Assembly: GCA_026261815.1 (NCBI GenBank)
Contig: JAMPIT010000856.1
Location: 9,842,001-9,906,000 of the forward strand
DNA: 64,000 nucleotides
Origin: Monarcha castaneiventris obscurior
Taxonomy: Eukaryota > Chordata > Aves > Passeriformes > Monarchidae
Direction: 5' to 3'
In this document: in pieces, positions 57,516 to 64,000 of the stretch
How the letters are laid out: each line of letters begins with the position of its first letter
Numbering within the stretch: position 1 is the first letter of the stretch
The notes under the pieces: model-generated
The model's database searches: none
What the model saw: the letters and a program-made list of their open reading frames with translations, nothing else
What the model was told of the DNA's origin: nothing
Position numbers and translations under genes: made by a program

Positions 57516-58139
57516 CCCAGGGCCCTGCACCTCCATCCAGCAGCTGTACAACAGCAGAGCACAACCCTCCACTGCTGGCCCCCAGCAGCCTTCCCTTCAC
57601 CAGCCACAGGCCCATCCCTCTATGCCTGCCCTCCACAGATAAAATAAATTATCAGCCCCGATCTGGAGCTGCTGAGGAGCAGTGGCTGACATGCCCAGAA
57701 CGGCTTTGCCAGTGTCACCAGCCTGCCCCAAGCAGGGAGGAGGGGACAGCAGTGACAAGGGAGATGCTGAGAAGGCACACATCAGGCTGGCACCCAAAAG
57801 TGACTCTGTACCCACCGTGTGGCCAAGGTGGCTCTGATCACACGGACAAAGCAGATCTGTGCCCCTGCATCACTTGGTGCTCCCCAGCTCCGGACCACAC
57901 TTGTGGAGAAACGAGTCTCTCTGCCAGGGCCTTCCTGGCCCCTGCAAAACAGGATCCAAAATATCACAACACTGCCAAAATCCTCTAGCTTACTGCATGG
58001 ACTTACCCAGACACAGCAATCTCCAAATCCTTTATTATAACCTGTAACTTCATAAAACGCTCTGCTAAAAACCCCAACCCAAAACACAACCCAGTGCGGG
58101 AGGAGCCGGCATCAGCTGTCCTCAGCTCCAGCAAGCTGG

Positions 58140-58200
58140 GCACAACGCCCTCATTAGCTCACAGTGCATCATTAATTAGCCAAAAAATCCTCTGCCAAGG
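58140..58200. promoter_or_regulatory. small homeodomain-word cluster
   Basis: TCATTAGC and CATTAATTAGCC (58170-58181) supply three ATTA/TAAT cores in 30 bases. Weak evidence for function alone. Confidence 0.2.
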
Positions 58201-59865
58201 GCCTGTCTGAGACTTGTGCGGGTTGGACGTGGCACAGGAGAGGCAAGTGCTGAGGCATCAGCTGAGAGTGGGTGCTGCAAAGAGGGACATGCTGCTCTCA
58301 AGCCTGGGCAGGATCAGAGTGGTGCTGGCTCTCACCTCTGGCTGCTGGACCCCAGCATCTCCTTTCTGCCCACTGGCTCTGAAAATGAGTGATGCTGCAT
58401 CAACCTTGCAAACCAGCCAGGTCAGGGGCAGTGTGAGCTGCTCTGCCCAGCTCCTCACTCCTTGCTCTGCTCTCAGCACTGTGTTCAGCTCAGCCACAGC
58501 CCAAGTGGGGCTGTTCACACCAGGATTGTGCTTCTGCTCAGTTACTTCATCTTGGACTCAAGTCCTGTGTAGTGAAGGGTCTCAGGGCCTCACCACTGGG
58601 CAGATCATTACACCTACACTCAAGAGCCGACTCAGTACCAAGAGAAAGCATGTCAGGAAGGAACACAGGCATGAGTCTGTGTTTACCTTTGTAATAAGAT
58701 AAATAATTGGAAATGGGATTGCTCAGTCCCTTCCCTGGAAATTCATGCTCAGTAGGCCAAACTCAGTACCAGCAGACAGATGTGAAACTGCTGATGTGAA
58801 GGCAACCATGGCTGCCTATTTCAGGGCTGGGTATGGCCCACTGTTGACAATTTTTCTCATGCTTACTGGAGAATATTCTGCTTTGCTCCCCTGGAGCAGG
58901 AGCAGAGGGGCTGTTGGACCTCCCAAAACATCAGTGGGCCTGGATGACTCTATCCACCTGGGACACAGGAGACAGAGGAGTTGTTGGCATCACCACGGCA
59001 GATGGAAGTCACTGCCACTTCCCGAATCCACCAGCAGCTTCCCTCAGATCTTCAGTTTGCTCCAGGCAGGAGATAGGGAAACATCACCAGCAGCCGAGTG
59101 AACAGTTTAGAGACACTCATCTGAGCTAACAGAGCCTGTTTTGCCTGGAGCAAAGGGAGGCACAAAGCAGCAGCGGCAGGGCAGCATTGCCCTCCAGAGC
59201 TGGATCAGGGGAGGCAGCGCCTGCAGCTCCTCAGCCGAGGCCTCGCCATGAAACAGCCACGCAGGAGAACAGGGAGAGTCTCATCCTCACCTCGTCCTCG
59301 CGTGCTCCAGCACTGCTAGCAAGAGCAGAAAGGCTTTTGCTCCTCTTGTCCGCCCCGATCAAAGCTCTTGTTGCTGCTTAGCAGGGGGAAGGATACAGAA
59401 GCAGGAGGTGCCTCCTCTCCCATCTGCAAGGGCTCACTCCACATCTTCCTCCAAGGCTTGAATGCGAGAAGCAACAAGCCTGGAGCGACAGCACAGGGAG
59501 TGGGCTGGCTATGAAAGTACTGCTTGAGATGCATCCCATGAAAAAAGAGGAATAAAGGCAGTTAAGGAACTCACCTGAGCAGCAGGAGAAAAATACACAA
59601 ATGCAAGGCCTGGGAAGAGCAGCTTTGAGGAGGAACAAGAGGGAAAATTACATTTGCAAGCAAAATGTGCCAAGAAAAACTCAGCTTGTCCTTTCCCAGT
59701 CCCTGCAAAGCCCAAGCAGGGCTTGTAGCAGAGAGCAGCTACAAAGCACAGCTGAGACCGAGGGCTCATAACTGCTGCTGTTTTGGTTTGGGCCACGTAG
59801 CATCACCCTGATCTTATCTGGCCCCATCTCCAAGTAGCAAACAAAAGGAAATAGACACAGAATAC

Positions 59866-62800
59866 TTATCACAACACAGATTTAATTTCTTAGGCAGTTA
59901 TAAAATTACAAAGAGCGACGGGCTAGCAGTGAGAGCCAGACACTTGGTGAGGTGGAATGTTAGACAAAGTTTTCCACTTATCGACACAGATACCAAACAG
60001 TCAGTGAGCACTGCAGGATGCAGGGTTTTCTCCAGGTAAGGAAGCAAATGCAAGAGCAAATAGATCCAGGTAGACCTAGGGCTGAGTCAACGCCCCACAG
60101 AAACCCAGAGCTACAGGTCTGGGGAGAACTCCCCACTCCTGAGTCGGACACATGCAGGGTCCCTGTGGCCACATGGCCAAAGCCACAGCACTGACACCTG
60201 TAACGAGCACAACGGCAGCTGTTTGCAAGGCAGAATTACAACTTCTTGCCCGTTATTTTCAAAGCAGTGTAAGGTGAGATTTGCCAGTCAGAAGAGCATT
60301 AAAATGAAGGCATGTCATGATTAGAAAAATAGGAATTTGCTGAATTCCTTTGGTTGTACAACTGGAATCTGAAAGGATTTATTTACAGTCAGAGCCATGC
60401 TTTCTTCATTGCAAGCCTTTCACAGGCCAGCAGATTCCAGGAAAGAAAGGCCTGCTCTGCACCTGTGGAGAAGACACTCGGGCCTTGCTCTCAGATATTA
60501 ACAGGTTAAATAAAGTTGACTGTTAGCCAGGACAGCTGGAGCACAGAATAGAACTTCCCAAACCTCTGCAGTGATTAATCCCCACCAACACTTTGGACAA
60601 AGACTCCTGTGGCTCTGCAAACAGCAGCGGAGCATCTGCCCATGCCAGTGGGATACTGAACAGCTCAGCAACCCACAGGGAAAGAAATTCTACTGTCCTA
60701 CTGCCTGCTGGTTGGTGCTAATGCCATTATTGGAGCCAAGAAAGCACAGCATGGGATATAACAGAGAGTGCTGTGCTCGGGCTCAGCACTAACCCGCTCA
60801 CCCAGCCCGGGGCTCCTCTGCTCACTCCTCCCTTTTCACTATTCCACACAGGTCAGACCGAGTTTCCTCTGTGCAAACACCTGTCACTGCATTAAAGGTC
60901 TTCTCAGGTATTTATTTGCATTCAGGCAGACTTGAAAAGCCACCACCTCTACCCCCACCCCCTGCAAAACACAGAGCCAAGAAACTCGCTGTGCAGGACC
61001 CAGAGCAGCAAGGTACAAGCACACACCTGATCCCAGAAGGAGCACTCGTGCCAATGTCTTGTTCAACAGGGCATCAGAACAAACAGCTTTTATCAACCTC
61101 TTGATGCTTTCTACTACCTCCTCCTCCTCTGCCAGGCCCTGCCTTTTAACTGCTAGATTCGTATCTATCACTTGTATTTTGGAAACAGTGACATAAGAAG
61201 AGACCAGGGCAGATAAAAGCTTTCTGCCTCAGAACTTGAAATACAGAATAAACAGACAGATGTCGAGACAGCAGCCGAGGACCTGCACTCGCTGCCCATT
61301 TGCACATCAAGAGAAACAGCTCCTTCCCTACGGTACTCACTGGGAACTGATCCCACTGCAAGCTAAGACCTGAGTTTAGGATTCCAAGTTTTTCAGTGTT
61401 CCCCCCTCCCCAGCTTTGGTTGTTTCAGTTCTCTGCCTCAACCCTCCACTGAGTTAAAAGCTATCAGGAAGTGCAGCCCATATGGAGAGAGAGAGACAGA
61501 CTGTACAGAACAAACACTGTCCTTCCAAGGAAGGTCAGTCTAAACTGAGAGGGGCTGCACAGGTGTTCCCATATCCTGTGACCAGCTCATGGCCACAGCA
61601 CAGGGCTAGAGCCTCCTTGGCTTACCCTGGGTCTGTCAGAGCATCAGAACAGAAATGTTTAGACACCACCTGATTCACAGAGAACAACAGTGCAATCACA
61701 TGCTCCACACTCAGGTGAGGATGCAGCTGCAAACAGCATTTCTGGTTATGTTTAAAGAAAAAACAAAATAGAAACACATCTTTGTGTCACTGGGATAAAC
61801 CCCCAAGCTGAAAGGCTTCTAACTTTGGTAGCATACCACAACAGGGTGGTTACTGAGGGCCTAAGGCCATCACAGGGAAATTACATCAGTCATATTTTAT
61901 CTGAGAAAAAGTTTATATCCTCATGCAATGACTTTAAGACAAACTACTGTTACCACTCTTAAATACACAGCCAGTGGGGACCAGAAAAAACCTGCCCCAC
62001 CCTACTAGCTGGTCACTATCCTCAGAACATTAATATTTTTGCTTTATAAAAAGATTTTCCCAGTTACAACAGCAAGAAGATAATTTAACTGGCTTTCAGC
62101 TTCTATTTAAGAGTGAACCAAGTAGGGCACAGCAATTCCACAGTGTGTGGCTCAGGAGCAGGAACACACTACAGCATATGGAAGACACAAATACAGTGAA
62201 TATGGGATCTCCAACTCACCTGTGGAAAATAAGGTATGAAAATTAAGACGGGAATAAAATTAGTACAATAAATGTTCTCTGTTTTTAACAGTAAAGTTAG
62301 TAATTACATTTAGGGGTGTAACATGGCCTTTGTTACACTCAAGACTTGTAAAACTTGTGTGCTTAGCAGACCTGTGCTGCTGGTGCATGTTTACTGCTAA
62401 CTGTGCTTGTGGAGTCTAGGCCAAGCCTCCAAGGATGTTATCAGGAATGTTAACCAGCTTTAGTCTGGAATGAGCAGACATCTCCTGGATGGTTCAGTTT
62501 GCCAGCAAAGCTCACCAAACTTATATTTACTTCAAGACTTGTATTTCACTCTGCAGCTTGGAACATCACAGCAAAGCTGAGAGCATTAAAGCAGAAAATG
62601 AAATAAATAACTGCAGACCATGGAATTGAGTTGTCAGCCAGACCTTAAAGTCAAGAGACTAAGCAAGAGTTCAGCATGACTCAGGGGTTTGCTGTGAATG
62701 TGCTGGGTTCTGGAGAGGACACCACAAGCCACTCCAACCGACTGCTTAGGACAGCCAAGGGTTTGCAGTGAACAAACAAGCCTGAACCCTTCTCTCCCAC

Positions 62801-64000
62801 ACACACTTGGGTACAAACACCTTCCACTGACATGGACTCCCAGCAGCCTCCCTGACAGAGCTCTCTGGGCAGGGGCTACCACCTTCTTTGTGCTTGTAGA
62901 GGCAGGGGAAGCCCACCTGCCCACACAGGGCTTTGGGGACAGAGCCCACTGCCTGCTATTGCTCCAGAGAAGACTCATTCATGATACCAAATCCTAAAAG
63001 AACATCACTGCCTAGTTGTGGTAGGGAGTTCACACATAGCTGGAACGCTCAGCCTCTGTCCTCCTCTCAAGATCTGCAATTTTCTTGGCCTCTTGTTATA
63101 TTTACTTCTTTGCAAGCAGTCAGTAGAGGGAAAGGAAACAACCCACATTGCTACACAGAAGGCAAAGCAGGCTCGTTTTGGCAAAGGGAAGTAACACTCA
63201 CCAAGTACTTCACTAATCACTTGCTCAATAACTGTTATCCAAGACTTAAGAGAAGGCACATTACAACCCTAAAAATAGTCTGCAGCACTGCTCAGCCTTG
63301 GAAAGCCCTAGACAGTGTCAGGGCAGTTAAGGATTTATTCCAAAACTGCCAAAGAAACAACCAGTCCTTGAGTGTATCGTAAGAGGTACTCTGAGTGGGG
63401 AAATGGACAAAAAAAAACCAGAAAGAAAAGCATTGTTATGCAGCAGTAAAGAACCCAGAAGTAAATTAAATTTTCAAAATCATTTATATTTACATCAGTA
63501 TCTGAAAAAAAAAAAAATCAAGAACTTTCACTATTAGAGCAGTACACTCAGCCCCAGACTGAGAAGAAGCAGGAATTGAGAGCCTTCCAGCAGGAAACCT
63601 TAAGGCTGTTTATAGAGTGGGGCTGCCAAACTCTACTGGGATTTCCCTCCAGCCTGACAGAATCCTTGCTTTGGATAATTTAAAAAAGTATAAAAAAAGG
63701 TTATTGCTACTCTGCCAAGAAAATAGGACAATCTACAGGGAAGAAAGAAAGTGCATTCCAAGTCTTTTCTCAGAAACCCACAAGCTCATCAGCTGCTACA
63801 GGCTACAGACACCCAAGTACCAAAGGTGTACAGACAAGATTCTCTACCAATCCTTCCCTCAGTTCCAGCTTTTCTTCCTGCAGCAATTCCTTTCCTTCCC
63901 TGTAAAGGCACTTTCTATATTCTATATCCTTACGCAGGGAAACACTTCCAGTTTTCCATCCCAACAAACAGAACAGTCCCACAAATACACAACATTCAGA
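59866..64000 (-). other. probable 3'UTR or 3' flank of a minus-strand gene beyond the window
   Basis: No coding exon recognised on either strand in 4.1 kb. It is AT-richer than the preceding intergenic DNA (especially 61700-62650 and 63400-63720) and has several minus-strand polyadenylation hexamers at its left edge. In human the gene beyond SLC29A4 is WIPI2, in the orientation that would put its 3' end here. I could not find WIPI2 C-terminal coding sequence, so the assignment is synteny only. Confidence 0.35.
59881..59886 (-). terminator. candidate ATTAAA polyadenylation signal of a leftward transcript
   Basis: Reverse complement reads AAGAAATTAAATCTGTG. Additional minus-strand AATAAA hexamers occur at about 60379-60384 and 60911-60916, so a minus-strand gene with alternative 3' ends is plausible. 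Confidence 0.4.

Larger units (their letters stand above)
49960..59865. other. intergenic region without recognised gene
   Basis: Ten kilobases between the SLC29A4 promoter and the next predicted transcript end. No frame has a recognisable protein family or matching splice structure. It holds simple repeats, one degenerate minisatellite and several AT-rich motif-dense blocks, listed separately. A (TGC)6 run occurs at 50765-50782. Confidence 0.65.

Overview
This is vertebrate nuclear DNA, almost certainly from a bird. The sequence shows multi-exon genes with GT-AG introns, a CpG-island promoter, and a CR1-type LINE 3' end (44661-44985) whose boundary carries the tandem octamer ending typical of avian CR1. 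The gene order TNRC18 - SLC29A4 is the one found in human 7p22, but the introns are much shorter. The compactness and high GC suggest a small avian chromosome; that last point is inference.

Region 1-42.1 kb is TNRC18 on the + strand, entered after its first coding exons. I resolve 27 coding exons (called W1-W27 here) from 3890 to the stop codon at 40001-40003. Together they give one open frame of about 2,865 residues that follows the human protein from roughly residue 117 to the end. The long disordered front half leads into a basic coiled coil (W10), an AT-hook (W11), acidic and lysine-rich stretches (W13-W16), a tandem Tudor-like module (W18-W22), a poly-serine tract (W24) and a C-terminal BAH domain (W24-W27). 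The family role is chromatin reading: the TNRC18 BAH domain is reported to bind H3K9me3 and silence retroelements. A 3'UTR of about 2 kb follows. The 7-kb intron after W14 is markedly AT/T-rich. It begins with a weak splice donor, an immediate in-frame stop and an ATTAAA signal about 0.7 kb later, so a short isoform lacking Tudor and BAH modules is plausible.

Region 42.8-49.9 kb is SLC29A4 (PMAT/ENT4) on the - strand, convergent with TNRC18. Ten coding exons give a complete 527-residue polyspecific monoamine/organic-cation transporter. Its 5' noncoding exon and promoter lie in a CpG island near 49.55-49.93 kb. The two genes' predicted 3' ends are only about 0.7 kb apart.

Region 50-59.9 kb has no convincing gene. 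It contains simple repeats, a degenerate minisatellite, and several AT-rich blocks with homeodomain, bicoid-type, SOX and octamer-like words that look like conserved noncoding elements. Region 59.9-64 kb also lacks recognisable coding exons. Leftward-facing poly(A) signals suggest it is the 3'UTR or flank of a - strand gene; by human synteny WIPI2 is the expected candidate, but no WIPI2 coding sequence is visible.

All exon boundaries were read by eye from frame, phase and splice dinucleotides and from my knowledge of the human proteins. No alignment or database search was run.
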